Positions 7,887 to 15,559 of a DNA stretch of 26,874 nt are shown here, in pieces; position 1 is the stretch's first letter; each line of letters begins with the position of its first letter. The stretch is taken from the NCBI GenBank assembly GCA_037445895.1, contig JBBIJO010000020.1, positions 1-26,874 on the forward strand, in the 5' to 3' direction. A model generated the notes under the pieces. It worked only from the letters and a program-made list of their open reading frames with translations. It had not been told where the DNA came from and did no database searches. The position numbers and the translations under genes are program-made. The DNA is from JBBIJO01 sp037445895. GTDB taxonomy: Bacteria; Bacteroidota; Ignavibacteria; Kapaibacteriales; UBA2268.

Positions 7887-8111
7887 TTACTTGATTGCTA
7901 AAAGCATAGCAATAACACAAGAGAACAGAGCAACCCCTTCGATCAATGCCGCAGCAATAATCATTGTAGTTCGGAGTTCACCGGCTGCTTCGGGCTGACG
8001 TCCTCCTGCTTCGAGAGCTGCGCTTGCAAGTTTGCCAATACCAATGCCGGCACCAATCACAGAAAGACCGGCACCAAAACCAGCAGATAAGTGTGCTAAA
8101 TTTGCGTCCAT
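7887..8111 (-). CDS. atpE: ATP synthase c subunit (rotor ring)
   Basis: 74 residues forming two transmembrane helices joined by a polar loop RQP (38-40). The ion-carrying carboxylate is E58 in the second helix (ALIEGVALFS). Helix 1 has the GxGxG packing pattern (GAGIGIG). The residue that is Gln in Na+-binding c-rings is Ile here, and the carboxylate is followed by Gly rather than Ser/Thr, so the ring looks proton-coupled. The start is the ATG at 8111, with GGAGG about 6 nt upstream. A TTG at 8123 would place the Shine-Dalgarno inside the coding region and is unlikely. Confidence 0.96.
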   Translation of the reverse strand: MDANLAHLSAGFGAGLSVIGAGIGIGKLASAALEAGGRQPEAAGELRTTMIIAAALIEGVALFSCVIAMLLAIK

Positions 8112-8165
8112 TAAATCCTCCAATTTGTTGATTAAACAAAATAAAATAAATACACAAAATATTAA

Positions 8166-9209
8166 CTAATGAGATTCATTATGTTCTTCGTGCGAATGCC
8201 CCCCAATTGCTAAACCAGTAAAAACTGCAGTTAAAATTGTAAAAATAAAAGCTTGAAGAAAAGCAACCAACAATTCTAACGCATACATAAAAATCGAAAA
8301 CGGAACAGCAACAACTGCTACAAAAAGAGTCTTCAAATAGAATATCAATCCAATAAGCGAAAGCAGAACTACGTGTCCCGCGGTCATATTAGCAAACAAA
8401 CGAACTGTAAGGGCAAACGGTTTAGTGAATAAACTTATTATTTCAATAGGGACCATAATGAAAAATAAATACCAAGGCGCACCACCAAGCAAATGATGCA
8501 ACCAATTTTTCAAACCAATTTGGCGGATGGCTGTTCCATTAATTACCAATAGAGATGTGAGAGCCAAACCAGCTGTTGTTCCTAAAGCACCAGTAGCAGT
8601 ATGGCCACCGGGAATCAATCCAAACAAATTCATCAAAAGGATAAATACAAACAGGGCAACAAAATAAGGTAAAAGTTTATAGGCAAGATTTTGATCAGGT
8701 AGGTTCGGAACCACAACTTCGTCGCGTATGAAAATTACCACACTTTCAAGAACATTTTGAATTCCTTTTGGAGCAGAAATTGGTCTCCTTTTGTATTTCA
8801 ACTTTACAGTAAAAAAAGTTACAAGAAGTATGGCCATTGCCAACCATTGGAAACAAACAAGACTAGTAATTGAAAGATCAAGTGTAGGCTTTTCGGAAGG
8901 ATTGCTAGTTTTCACAATCTGGTGTGTTGTGGAAAGAGTATATTTTCCACTTTCGACCATTGCATCAATATTTGGATAAAAACTCAAGCCATCGGATTTA
9001 TCGTAAATAATAACGGGCAAATCAATAATATGGTAATGGAAAAAAGTAAGTTCCCGATGCTCGCCCATTGTGCCTAAAAGAGTCGGAAACACTTCCGATG
9101 GAGGAACTTCCGCCGAATGTTCCTGGGCAGTTGAACCACCGCTATGAGCTTGGCTCGCTGCGTTTTGCCCCAACTCAGAATATAAATTTGTTCCCTTCAA
9201 ATCACTCAT
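8166..9209 (-). CDS. atpB: ATP synthase a subunit (proton channel)
   Basis: 347 residues, longer than the ~270 of E. coli because of a ~110-residue extracytoplasmic N-terminal extension. Its second half (HYHIIDLPVIIYD, GLSFYPN) resembles that of Bacteroidota/Chlorobiota a subunits. Five or so transmembrane helices follow. The essential arginine is R270 in KPFALTVRLFANMTAGH, and the last helices carry E312 and Q319. The C-terminus ends in a His-rich tail, GGHSHEEHNESH. It overlaps the preceding atpI-like gene by 8 nt and has no obvious ribosome binding site of its own, so translational coupling is likely. Confidence 0.96.
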   Translation of the reverse strand: MSDLKGTNLYSELGQNAASQAHSGGSTAQEHSAEVPPSEVFPTLLGTMGEHRELTFFHYHIIDLPVIIYDKSDGLSFYPNIDAMVESGKYTLSTTHQIVKTSNPSEKPTLDLSITSLVCFQWLAMAILLVTFFTVKLKYKRRPISAPKGIQNVLESVVIFIRDEVVVPNLPDQNLAYKLLPYFVALFVFILLMNLFGLIPGGHTATGALGTTAGLALTSLLVINGTAIRQIGLKNWLHHLLGGAPWYLFFIMVPIEIISLFTKPFALTVRLFANMTAGHVVLLSLIGLIFYLKTLFVAVVAVPFSIFMYALELLVAFLQAFIFTILTAVFTGLAIGGHSHEEHNESH

Positions 9210-9519
9210 TATTTAATTTTTCATTTTGCTTATTCTGCAAAATTAATAAATTCGACTTAGAATTTAAATAGAGAACCTCAACCAAAAGTAAAAAGAAAGT
9301 AGCAACCATAAAAGTTAATGCAAATCTAACCGGCTGAAATTCCAAATATTTAAAAAAAATAAAAAACAAAAACAAATTGATTACATATCTCAAAAGAATT
9401 GAAGTAAAAAAAATGCGGCTAAATTGTTTGTTGCTTTTCGATATTGAAATTTGGTAAACTACAATTCCACTTATAAAATTAATAGCACATAATACTATTG
9501 CACTAAAAATCTCGGACAT
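9202..9519 (-). CDS. Small membrane protein in the atpI position
   Basis: 105 residues with about four hydrophobic segments (about 3-23, 35-57, 64-85 and a shorter last one) and a polar C-terminus. I do not recognise a strong motif. Its size, topology and place between atpZ and atpB match AtpI/UncI-type proteins, which assist c-ring or Mg2+-linked assembly of F0. The ATG has a good GAGGTAA site that overlaps the end of atpZ (gap 7 nt). The stop TGA overlaps the atpB start. It could instead be a lineage-specific F0 assembly factor. Confidence 0.75.
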   Translation of the reverse strand: MSEIFSAIVLCAINFISGIVVYQISISKSNKQFSRIFFTSILLRYVINLFLFFIFFKYLEFQPVRFALTFMVATFFLLLVEVLYLNSKSNLLILQNKQNEKLNNE

Positions 9520-9526
9520 ATTACTA

Positions 9527-9754
9527 TTACCTCTTTTTCATTACGGAACGTATAAAATCGAATAATCCAATTGCACATCCTAAAAACGAAAAAACAATAA
9601 GAAAAATAGGTTTGCTTCCTAACCAATTATCAATCAGCCAACCTATCGCAACCATTACCAATATGGTTATAGTCAATTGCCATCCAAGGTTAAGATATGG
9701 AGCAACATCTTTGAGAAAGTTGCTTCGACTCGGACTTTTTTTAAATGAAACCAT
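9527..9754 (-). CDS. atpZ: AtpZ/AtpI-family F0 assembly protein
   Basis: 75 residues, two transmembrane helices. The second half of helix 1 plus loop reads MVAIGWLIDNWLGSKPIF, close to the AtpZ/AtpI pattern G-x-x-hydrophobic-D-x-x-x-G-x-x-P, and helix 2 is followed by a basic tail (RSVMKKR). AtpZ-type proteins are encoded at the head of many atp operons and have been linked to F0 assembly and a Ca2+/Mg2+ transport activity. It starts 3 nt after the upstream secreted-protein gene and ends 7 nt before the next one. Confidence 0.85.
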   Translation of the reverse strand: MVSFKKSPSRSNFLKDVAPYLNLGWQLTITILVMVAIGWLIDNWLGSKPIFLIVFSFLGCAIGLFDFIRSVMKKR

Positions 9755-9757
9755 TTA

Positions 9758-11104
9758 TTAAAAACCAAAATCTTCGAGTGTTTTCAAAATAGACTCGAGA
9801 TAAATATTCTTCGAAAAGCAAAAGCTTTTAGCATCGGGAATTAACACCAATTCCCCGTAACTCGAAGGTATGTTCGATTCGAAAACAGAAGTCGTTAGCC
9901 AAGTTTCTTCTTCCGGTCGAAATTCGTTATCGATATCTTTATAAATTGCTGTAAATCCAATACGCATCGGTTCTGTATCTTCAATCGGATATGTTTCGTA
10001 ACCAAAAAGACTAAATGGAATACGGAGTTTCAAAACAAAACCAGAATCGCTTGGGTTTGCTACTACCTTAATCTTTGTTATAGATTGTTTTTGAATTTCA
10101 TCTAAGTTCTCGTCGGCAAGAACCGATTTGACAAAGGGCAAAACATCTGTAAAATTTCCTGGAACAATTTCGATTTTGAAAACATTTTCCGAGGCTTTAT
10201 CCCGAGGTAATATTTTCCTCCCTAACTTTCGAAAAACTCGTTCGAATGAATCCTTAAATGGAGTAAAATCGAACCAAATGGCTATTTCGTCAGAAATACA
10301 CTTATCGCACAGTTTAGGAATAAAAACATCATCGACAATGTCGAAAATAAAATACAGATACTCGTTATCGTATGACGACCTTATTTCCATCGAAGCATCG
10401 TTTTCGCCATTCCAATAGTAACTTCCTTTAACAACATATTCTGTTTTTCTCGCAAAAGCAAACGAAGGATAGCCTTTTGCTACTTCAACGCCCCGAGGAT
10501 ACGATGGAACAAAAAGAAAATCAGTTTCGAAATTTTTGGACGAGCCTCCTAAAGGAACTAGTTTAAATCGCTGTTCTGTTCGGCGATAGTCTATTTGCTG
10601 TTCCAAATAGTAATCTTCCATCCTTTCGGAGGTATATTCATCGACAAGTGCAATAATGCCATTATCGAAAGTAAAACTGACAATTTTCCAAAAATCATTT
10701 TTTTTCTTCTGGGTAATTGAACAAAGATTATTACGAATAGAAATGCCTACCTCCAAGGGAATCTCGAAGAATTCGAACGGTTGCTGGTAAACCAATTCCA
10801 AATAGCCATCAATATCCACAAAAAGATAAACATACACAATCTTTCTTTTTTCTTGAAGCACTCTTAATGAAAAAGCGAGGTCAGCATTTTTATCGCCGGA
10901 AAAATCACCCACATCCCAACCCCAAACCGTAAATTTTATATTTTGTGGTATCTGCTTCGTAATATCCTCTATCATTTCCTTATTAAAATAATTTTCGAGT
11001 TTAGCAGAAAATTCAGAAAACGTAATACCATTTTGGCAAAATGCAAAACTCATTGATAGGAAAAATATTATACAAATAAGTGTTTTTTGATAGAATTCCT
11101 TCAT
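9758..11104 (-). CDS. Secreted protein with CBM9/DOMON-like domain, function unknown
   Basis: 448 residues. A signal peptide is clear (basic start, hydrophobic core to about residue 22, AFCQ near the cleavage site). Residues ~55-160 include GDFSGDKNADLAFSL and DIDGYLELVYQ, reminiscent of an FG-GAP/VCBS-type blade. From ~215 to the end the sequence resembles the family 9 carbohydrate-binding/DOMON beta-sandwich: SYYWNGENDASMEIR, EYLYFIFDIVDD, and ISDEIAIWFDF with the acidic residues seen in that family. Two Cys lie close together (CDKC, 266-269). The protein should be periplasmic or outer-membrane exposed. The gene overlaps the kinase gene by 4 nt (ATGA) and lies 3 nt before atpZ, so it is transcribed with the ATP synthase genes. 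I do not know its ligand. Confidence 0.75.
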   Translation of the reverse strand: MKEFYQKTLICIIFFLSMSFAFCQNGITFSEFSAKLENYFNKEMIEDITKQIPQNIKFTVWGWDVGDFSGDKNADLAFSLRVLQEKRKIVYVYLFVDIDGYLELVYQQPFEFFEIPLEVGISIRNNLCSITQKKKNDFWKIVSFTFDNGIIALVDEYTSERMEDYYLEQQIDYRRTEQRFKLVPLGGSSKNFETDFLFVPSYPRGVEVAKGYPSFAFARKTEYVVKGSYYWNGENDASMEIRSSYDNEYLYFIFDIVDDVFIPKLCDKCISDEIAIWFDFTPFKDSFERVFRKLGRKILPRDKASENVFKIEIVPGNFTDVLPFVKSVLADENLDEIQKQSITKIKVVANPSDSGFVLKLRIPFSLFGYETYPIEDTEPMRIGFTAIYKDIDNEFRPEEETWLTTSVFESNIPSSYGELVLIPDAKSFCFSKNIYLESILKTLEDFGF

Positions 11105-12099
11105 AGTGCGAATTGCTCCAATACGCTGTTTAATATATTTCTATGAATCCCGGAAAGTCGAGCACCGAATTGAGAAACAACTTTCGAAGCAGCCAATGAG
11201 CCAAGATGTCCTGCCAATTCAATACTATTTAAATTAATCAATCCAAACATAAAGCCGCCGGCATACATATCTCCTGCACCAGTGGTATCCACCGCTTGAA
11301 CTTTATACGCAGGAATTTCAACTTCTTTGCCATCGACAACCATAAAAGAACCAATTTCACCACGAGTAACAACAAAACTCTTGATTAGCTTTTTAAGTTT
11401 GCCAATGGCTCCGTAGAATGTATTGCTTCCTGTCAATGCTTTTGCTTCGTTTTCATTGCAAAATAGCAAGTCGGCTTTTTTTACTGCTTCGAGAAGAGTA
11501 TCAAAAAAATAGGTAACAATTGTAACATCGGATACACTTAAAGCAACTTTTGTATTAAACTTGCGTGCAAGCTCAATCGAATAAAACAACGCCTCTGTGC
11601 TACTCCGAGACGATAATTTGTAACCTTCCAAATAAACCCATTGAGAACGCTCAATAAGCTCTGGTTTTATATGTTCCACACCAAAGTGGGCAGTTGCCCC
11701 TAACGATGTATTCATTGTTCTTTCAGAATCAGGAGTAATCAAAACAATGCAAGTTCCTGTTGGTTCATCAATGTGAGGTGCAAGAAGATTAATCCCGAGC
11801 GAATGGAATTCAGATGCAAAAAAATGTCCATATTCATCGTTGCCAAGCACAGTCTTGTATGCACTCGTCCCACCAAACTGAGTAAAAGCTATGATTGTGT
11901 TTGCCGCAGAGCCACCACTACAACAGTGATGGGGCTTATCTTCGAGATACTTCAACAATTTCGATTGCAAATTTTCATCTACAAGTCGCATTTCCCCCTT
12001 CTTCAACCCCAGCACTTCAACCAAGTTCGGCTCAACTTCGTAGAGCAAATCCACAAGACCATTCCCTAATCCACAAAGCTGTATGTCCTTCGATTTCAT
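11101..12099 (-). CDS. PfkB-family (ribokinase/adenosine kinase-like) kinase
   Basis: 332 residues. Features of the ribokinase fold: substrate-side glycine motif SGGSAANTI (61-69), a lid region near GGTSAYKTVLGNDEYG, NENEAKALTG (215-224), and the signature DTTGAGDMYAGGFMFG (271-286) with catalytic base D277 and the GAGD anion hole. The early GNGLVD and the SGGSAANT motif are closer to the adenosine kinase branch than to ribokinase or fructokinase, so adenosine salvage is the best guess; the sugar or nucleoside cannot be fixed by eye. It heads the array leading into the atp genes, with an ATGA overlap to the next gene and a promoter candidate about 30 nt upstream. Confidence 0.88.
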   Translation of the reverse strand: MKSKDIQLCGLGNGLVDLLYEVEPNLVEVLGLKKGEMRLVDENLQSKLLKYLEDKPHHCCSGGSAANTIIAFTQFGGTSAYKTVLGNDEYGHFFASEFHSLGINLLAPHIDEPTGTCIVLITPDSERTMNTSLGATAHFGVEHIKPELIERSQWVYLEGYKLSSRSSTEALFYSIELARKFNTKVALSVSDVTIVTYFFDTLLEAVKKADLLFCNENEAKALTGSNTFYGAIGKLKKLIKSFVVTRGEIGSFMVVDGKEVEIPAYKVQAVDTTGAGDMYAGGFMFGLINLNSIELAGHLGSLAASKVVSQFGARLSGIHRNILNSVLEQFAL

Positions 12100-12125
12100 T
12101 TTTCAAACAAACCAAAATAAATTTT

Positions 12126-12158
12126 CAAAGATAATAAAAACTAAAATAAACGTCACAA
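12126..12158 (-). promoter_or_regulatory. Promoter candidate for the kinase-atp operon
   Basis: On the - strand, TTGTGA (12158-12153) is followed after 16 nt by TATTAT (12136-12131). The same spot also reads TATCTTTG (12133-12126), an exact match to the Bacteroidota-type -7 element TAnnTTTG, 22 nt after the TTG. A start site near 12120 would leave a short leader before the ATG at 12099. It is the only promoter-like signal I found ahead of the array. Internal promoters cannot be excluded. Confidence 0.4.
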
Positions 12159-12266
12159 TTGATATAAAAACACAACTACTGCGTAACCAAATTCGGGCAA
12201 TAATCTTTAGGTAAAATCAACGATAATGCCAGACCTATCGCTATAATATTTCCTACATTCGATGAT

Positions 12267-13622
12267 TTATTGTCGAATTTGTTTCAGCACTTTTCTAATA
12301 ATTGCTAAACCATCGGAGATTTCCTCCTTAGTAATACAAAGTGCAGGTCTGAATCGAATAGAGTTTTCTCCTGAACCTAAAATGAGCAGTTGATTCTCGA
12401 ACGCTAATCTTCGGAACTCGTCTTGTATGGTTTTGTTCGGTAAATCGAATGCACAGAAAAGCCCTCGACCTCGAACATTACTGATTAGTTCCGGGAATTC
12501 ACCACAAATTGTCTGTAATTCATTTAGTAAATATTTGCCTACTAATTTGACATTTTCCAGCAAATTATCCTCTTCGATAATTTCGAGGTATCGAGTTGCT
12601 CGCACCATATCAACAAGGTTCCCCCCCCATGTTGAATTAATCCTACCGGAAGTATGGAAGACGTTCTCTTCGACTTCATCGATTTTATCCCCAACAAGAA
12701 TTCCACAAACCTGCATTTTTTTGCCAAAAACTAAAATGTCGGGTTGGACACCCATTTGTTCGTATGCCCACATTGTTCCAGTAATACCAACCCCCGTTTG
12801 TATTTCATCGAAAATGAGTAAACATTCATTCTCGTCGGCAAGTTGGCAAAGTTTTCGAAGAAATTCAGGGCGGAAATGATTATCGCCTCCCTCGCCTTGA
12901 ATTGGCTCAATGATGATAGCAGCAATATCATTGGGATAATTATAAAATGCTCTTTTAATTTCCTGTTCGGCTTGAACTTCTAACTGAATCGTTTTAGATT
13001 CGTTGTCGCCTTCGAAAGGAAAAGTCATTTTGGGATTAATTACTCTGGGCCATTGAAACTTCGGAAAATACATAGTTTTGATAGGATTTGTATTGGTCAA
13101 ACTCATTGTATATCCGCTTCGTCCGTGGAATGCTTCGCGAAAATGTATAATCTTTGTTCCAATTTCTTCTTTAATCCCCTTTTGGAAATTTTTCCTTACC
13201 TTCCAATCGAAAGCAACTTTCAGTGCATTTTCAACAGCTAATGCTCCTCCTTCGATTAGGAACACATACGGAAAGTTTCCGTGGACAGCTACTCTGAAAA
13301 GTGTATTAACAAAAGTTGCCATTTCTTCGGTGTAAATATCCGAATTCGAAGGCTTGTTAATTGAAACGAACTTAAGGTATTCAAGGAACAAGGTATCCCG
13401 CATTTTTGGATGATTCAAGCCCAATGGCAAAGATGCAAAACAAGTAAACAAATCGCGATATTTTTTACCACTTATTGAATCAATAAAATACTCTGGTGTA
13501 CTTTCAAATAGGTTTGGAACAATGCTAAAACCATCGACAAGCATTCGTTGCCTTAAACTATCAAGGACTTGTTCCAAAGGAACAAAATATTTGGGTTTGT
13601 AACTACTAACATTAATAAACAT
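12267..13622 (-). CDS. lat: L-lysine 6-aminotransferase (PLP-dependent, class III)
   Basis: 451 residues, the usual length. The enzyme moves the epsilon-amino group of lysine to 2-oxoglutarate, giving 2-aminoadipate semialdehyde and glutamate. Family-specific stretches: IEGGALAVENALKVAFDWK (123-141), AFHGRSGYTMSLTNT, EPIQGEGGDNHF (239-250), the cofactor-binding FDEIQTGVG (271-279, D272) and the Schiff-base lysine in FGKKMQVCGI (K302 by alignment to the class III pattern, possibly K301). The GGAL and KKMQVCG forms distinguish LAT from ornithine or 4-aminobutyrate transaminases. The ATG has a strong GAAGGTGG site. It is a single gene in the - direction with no lysine-catabolic partner in the window. 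The next step (aminoadipate semialdehyde dehydrogenase) must be elsewhere. Confidence 0.93.
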   Translation of the reverse strand: MFINVSSYKPKYFVPLEQVLDSLRQRMLVDGFSIVPNLFESTPEYFIDSISGKKYRDLFTCFASLPLGLNHPKMRDTLFLEYLKFVSINKPSNSDIYTEEMATFVNTLFRVAVHGNFPYVFLIEGGALAVENALKVAFDWKVRKNFQKGIKEEIGTKIIHFREAFHGRSGYTMSLTNTNPIKTMYFPKFQWPRVINPKMTFPFEGDNESKTIQLEVQAEQEIKRAFYNYPNDIAAIIIEPIQGEGGDNHFRPEFLRKLCQLADENECLLIFDEIQTGVGITGTMWAYEQMGVQPDILVFGKKMQVCGILVGDKIDEVEENVFHTSGRINSTWGGNLVDMVRATRYLEIIEEDNLLENVKLVGKYLLNELQTICGEFPELISNVRGRGLFCAFDLPNKTIQDEFRRLAFENQLLILGSGENSIRFRPALCITKEEISDGLAIIRKVLKQIRQ

Positions 13623-13673
13623 AATCCACCTTCTAAAATTTAGAAAACAAAAAGGAACAATGGAAAAGATGAA

Positions 13674-13808
13674 TTAATACGAGGCAGGAACAGAAAGATG
13701 CAAAGCCATTAACAAGGAATTATGAGAAAGAAAGTACGAAAGGTAAGAACCACCGCGAATGGTCCCCCTGTTCAAATCCATATTTGCCGATAATGTCCTT
13801 TCCCTCAT
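13674..13808 (-). CDS. Possible 44-residue small protein or leader ORF upstream of lat
   Basis: An ATG-to-TAA frame on the lat strand, ending 52 nt before the lat start. The sequence begins MRERTLSANMDLNRGTIRGG and ends in a hydrophobic, Ser/Leu-rich part (about residues 21-44). A second Met at residue 10 is preceded by AGGGAAAGGA about 14 nt upstream; the first ATG has no ribosome binding site. The main support is that it coincides with a G+C-rich island inside very AT-rich intergenic DNA. The GTIRGGSY stretch faintly recalls the C-terminal RGGSW motif of formylglycine-generating-enzyme-like proteins, so a gene remnant is an alternative, as is a structured leader RNA. Confidence 0.25.
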   Translation of the reverse strand: MRERTLSANMDLNRGTIRGGSYLSYFLSHNSLLMALHLSVPASY

Positions 13809-13904
13809 AGTTACAAAATTAAGAATTTTGCTCGATTTTTTTGTCATAGAACAAACTACAAAAAATTATAGAAAAATTGACAAAAATTTCATTTAAATTG
13901 TTAT

Positions 13905-13933
13905 TTTGTAAAAATTTGAAATCATTAATTTTG
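13905..13933 (+). promoter_or_regulatory. Promoter candidate for the membrane protein gene
   Basis: TTTG (13905-13908), a 17-nt spacer and TAATTTTG (13926-13933) match the Bacteroidota-type TTTG/TAnnTTTG promoter. This would give a leader of about 115 nt before the ATG at 14056. The region is so AT-rich that chance matches are a real possibility. Confidence 0.35.
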
Positions 13934-14055
13934 TTTTTGGTGAAATTAGAAATTGATTGAATTGTTTATAATTTTTTCATTAATTTAGAGCGACTATTTA
14001 TAGTGAAAATTAATTTTTTAAATATTTTTGTAATTTAAAATATAGGGGACAATTA

Positions 14056-15414
14056 ATGAATGCAAAATCCAAAATGAGGAAACCTCTTCAAATCCAAAGG
14101 CGTCTTGGTCCGGCTCATGTAACCATTTTCGTTGCATTAATCGTTGTCTTATACTTTCTCTTTTTCTACCAAGTAATTCCTTGGGCAACTGCAAAGTTCG
14201 TAGTTCCTTTGTTCTCGCCGAGTGGGGACAAACTCGAAAAGATAGGTTTTGTCCATTTGAAAGGACTTGTATGGGCATCGACAACTAAAGAAAAAGCCGA
14301 GGAGATAATCAAACGCGGCAGAGTTGAGATTGCGAAAGACCTAATTAACAAGGAATACATTTTTGATTTTAGCTTCCAATCTCGAAATGAGAAAGACCAT
14401 GGTTACGTCAAAGGGCCCGATGAATTTTACGTTAAATCGGACGTGATTGGTGAAAATGCTATTATCCTTGAACCGTGGGTAGGATTCTGGATATTATCGT
14501 TGGACCTAGCAATTTTTGTTGCGATTTTTTTGACAATGATGATGCCAACAAACATTGGCTTTATGGCGCTCCTATTTGATAGACAAATCGACAACACAAA
14601 AACCAAAATTCGACTTCAAACTGGTTTCCCCGAAGACGTTGTGGATATTTTAATTATGCCCGACGATAAGTTGCTCGAAATTGACCGTGATGAAGTCGAA
14701 CGAGCATTTCGTATTGTTTGGGAACGCACGGTTGGCGAAGAGCTTTCTTCTCCTCGTCAAGCATTTCGATTCGAAGACCTTTTCGACGAAACTATCGACG
14801 TAGTAAAATTCAGAAACGAAACTCTTTATAACCGTATTAAAGACTACTTTTCCGATTTTGTTCTAAAAGAAATCGAAGATTCTCGCGATGGTTTGTTGTG
14901 GCGCCGAAATCACTTCCTAGTATTTAAAGGGCTTCGTCTTTATATGGCTCATCACTTTACCGAAAAATATTCAAACAACGTTACGGGACTTGCCTATGGA
15001 GGTGCTTCTTTTTTAATTGTTGCGGTTGGTATCCGAGGCTTGAAATTTATCCCCCCAACAAGACCTTCGTTTATTTTAATGGCGATTTTCCTCGAGTTTA
15101 CAATGTTGGCTCTTCTCGCTATTACTTTAATATATACCGAAGAAGAAGAGCGTATGGATAGAATGCTTAAAAAGATGGAAGATGCAAACAAAAGCCAACT
15201 CGAAGCACTACGCTCCCAACAATATGATATCCATCAACTAACTTCGGTCCTTGTTGGGCAATCTGCTGAAATCATCAAAAGCCGAGTCGAAAGGGCAATT
15301 GCTGATTATCTTACAAGCGATGACCATGTAAAACGGATGGTTGCCGAAGAAATTAGTCAGAAAATCCTCGTTGGCTTAAAAGATTCTTTCCTTAACGAAG
15401 GAAAAGAAAAGTAA
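14056..15414 (+). CDS. Four-helix membrane protein of unknown function with C-terminal coiled coil
   Basis: 452 residues; I do not recognise the family. A basic N-terminus (about 20 residues) precedes TM1 (about 22-42). An extracytoplasmic or cytoplasmic loop (43-135) and TM2 (about 138-162, SLDLAIFVAIFLTMMM) follow. Next is a soluble middle domain of ~145 residues rich in Asp, Glu and Arg (FPEDVVDILIMPDDKLLEIDRDEVERAF...). TM3 and TM4 (about 310-330, 338-358) are followed by a long charged helix, EEEERMDRMLKKMEDANKSQ onward, which is probably a coiled coil. No enzymatic motif or lipobox is visible. The ATG has an AGGGGAC site. It is a single-gene unit with its own promoter candidate and a strong terminator. 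Codon use and TCGA richness match the rest of the window. Confidence 0.85.
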   Translation: MNAKSKMRKPLQIQRRLGPAHVTIFVALIVVLYFLFFYQVIPWATAKFVVPLFSPSGDKLEKIGFVHLKGLVWASTTKEKAEEIIKRGRVEIAKDLINKEYIFDFSFQSRNEKDHGYVKGPDEFYVKSDVIGENAIILEPWVGFWILSLDLAIFVAIFLTMMMPTNIGFMALLFDRQIDNTKTKIRLQTGFPEDVVDILIMPDDKLLEIDRDEVERAFRIVWERTVGEELSSPRQAFRFEDLFDETIDVVKFRNETLYNRIKDYFSDFVLKEIEDSRDGLLWRRNHFLVFKGLRLYMAHHFTEKYSNNVTGLAYGGASFLIVAVGIRGLKFIPPTRPSFILMAIFLEFTMLALLAITLIYTEEEERMDRMLKKMEDANKSQLEALRSQQYDIHQLTSVLVGQSAEIIKSRVERAIADYLTSDDHVKRMVAEEISQKILVGLKDSFLNEGKEK

Positions 15415-15445
15415 CTATCTTGCCGATAGTGTATATTTGATTTTC

Positions 15446-15478
15446 AGCCCTACTTCCCAAGTAGGGCTTTTTCTTTTT
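15446..15478 (+). terminator. Intrinsic terminator after the membrane protein gene
   Basis: A perfect 10-bp stem, AGCCCTACTT (15446-15455) against AAGTAGGGCT (15459-15468), closes a 3-nt CCC loop. It is followed by a T-rich tract interrupted once (15468-15478). It lies 31 nt after the stop at 15414 and separates this gene from porU. Confidence 0.92.
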
Positions 15479-15559
15479 GGAATACAACAATTGTAACAAA
15501 ATTTGCAATTATTGTTTATTATAGTTGTCTTTAATATTTAATAAAAAGTTTTGAGCAGT

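Larger units (their letters stand above)
13623..14055. other. 433-nt divergent intergenic region between lat and the membrane protein
   Basis: The composition changes sharply. Bases 13681-13800 are about 43% G+C by my count, whereas 13861-13980 are about 14%. The G+C-richer part holds a 44-codon - strand frame (13674-13808). The AT-rich part contains two TAATTTTG elements in divergent orientation, at 13821-13814 (-) and 13926-13933 (+). The + copy has TTTG 17 nt upstream. A TATAAT occurs at 13967-13972. I could not recognise a known riboswitch, including the lysine type. Confidence 0.5.

Noticed and set aside
7887..8111. Sodium-type c-ring
   Set aside because: The Gln in helix 1 and the Ser/Thr after the carboxylate that mark Na+ coordination are absent.
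12218..12246. Weak stem CGATA/TATCG after lat, considered as its terminator
   Set aside because: Only 5 bp with a 10-nt loop and no T tract after it on the - strand.
12175..12260. Hydrophobic - strand reading stretch just after lat (…IIAIGLALSLILPKDYC…)
   Set aside because: Open for about 30 codons but lacks a plausible start codon, and the frame upstream closes inside lat.
13741..13775. Possible riboswitch or tRNA-like element upstream of lat
   Set aside because: Only a 4-bp ACCA/TGGT stem could be found, and no lysine-riboswitch core or tRNA arms were visible.
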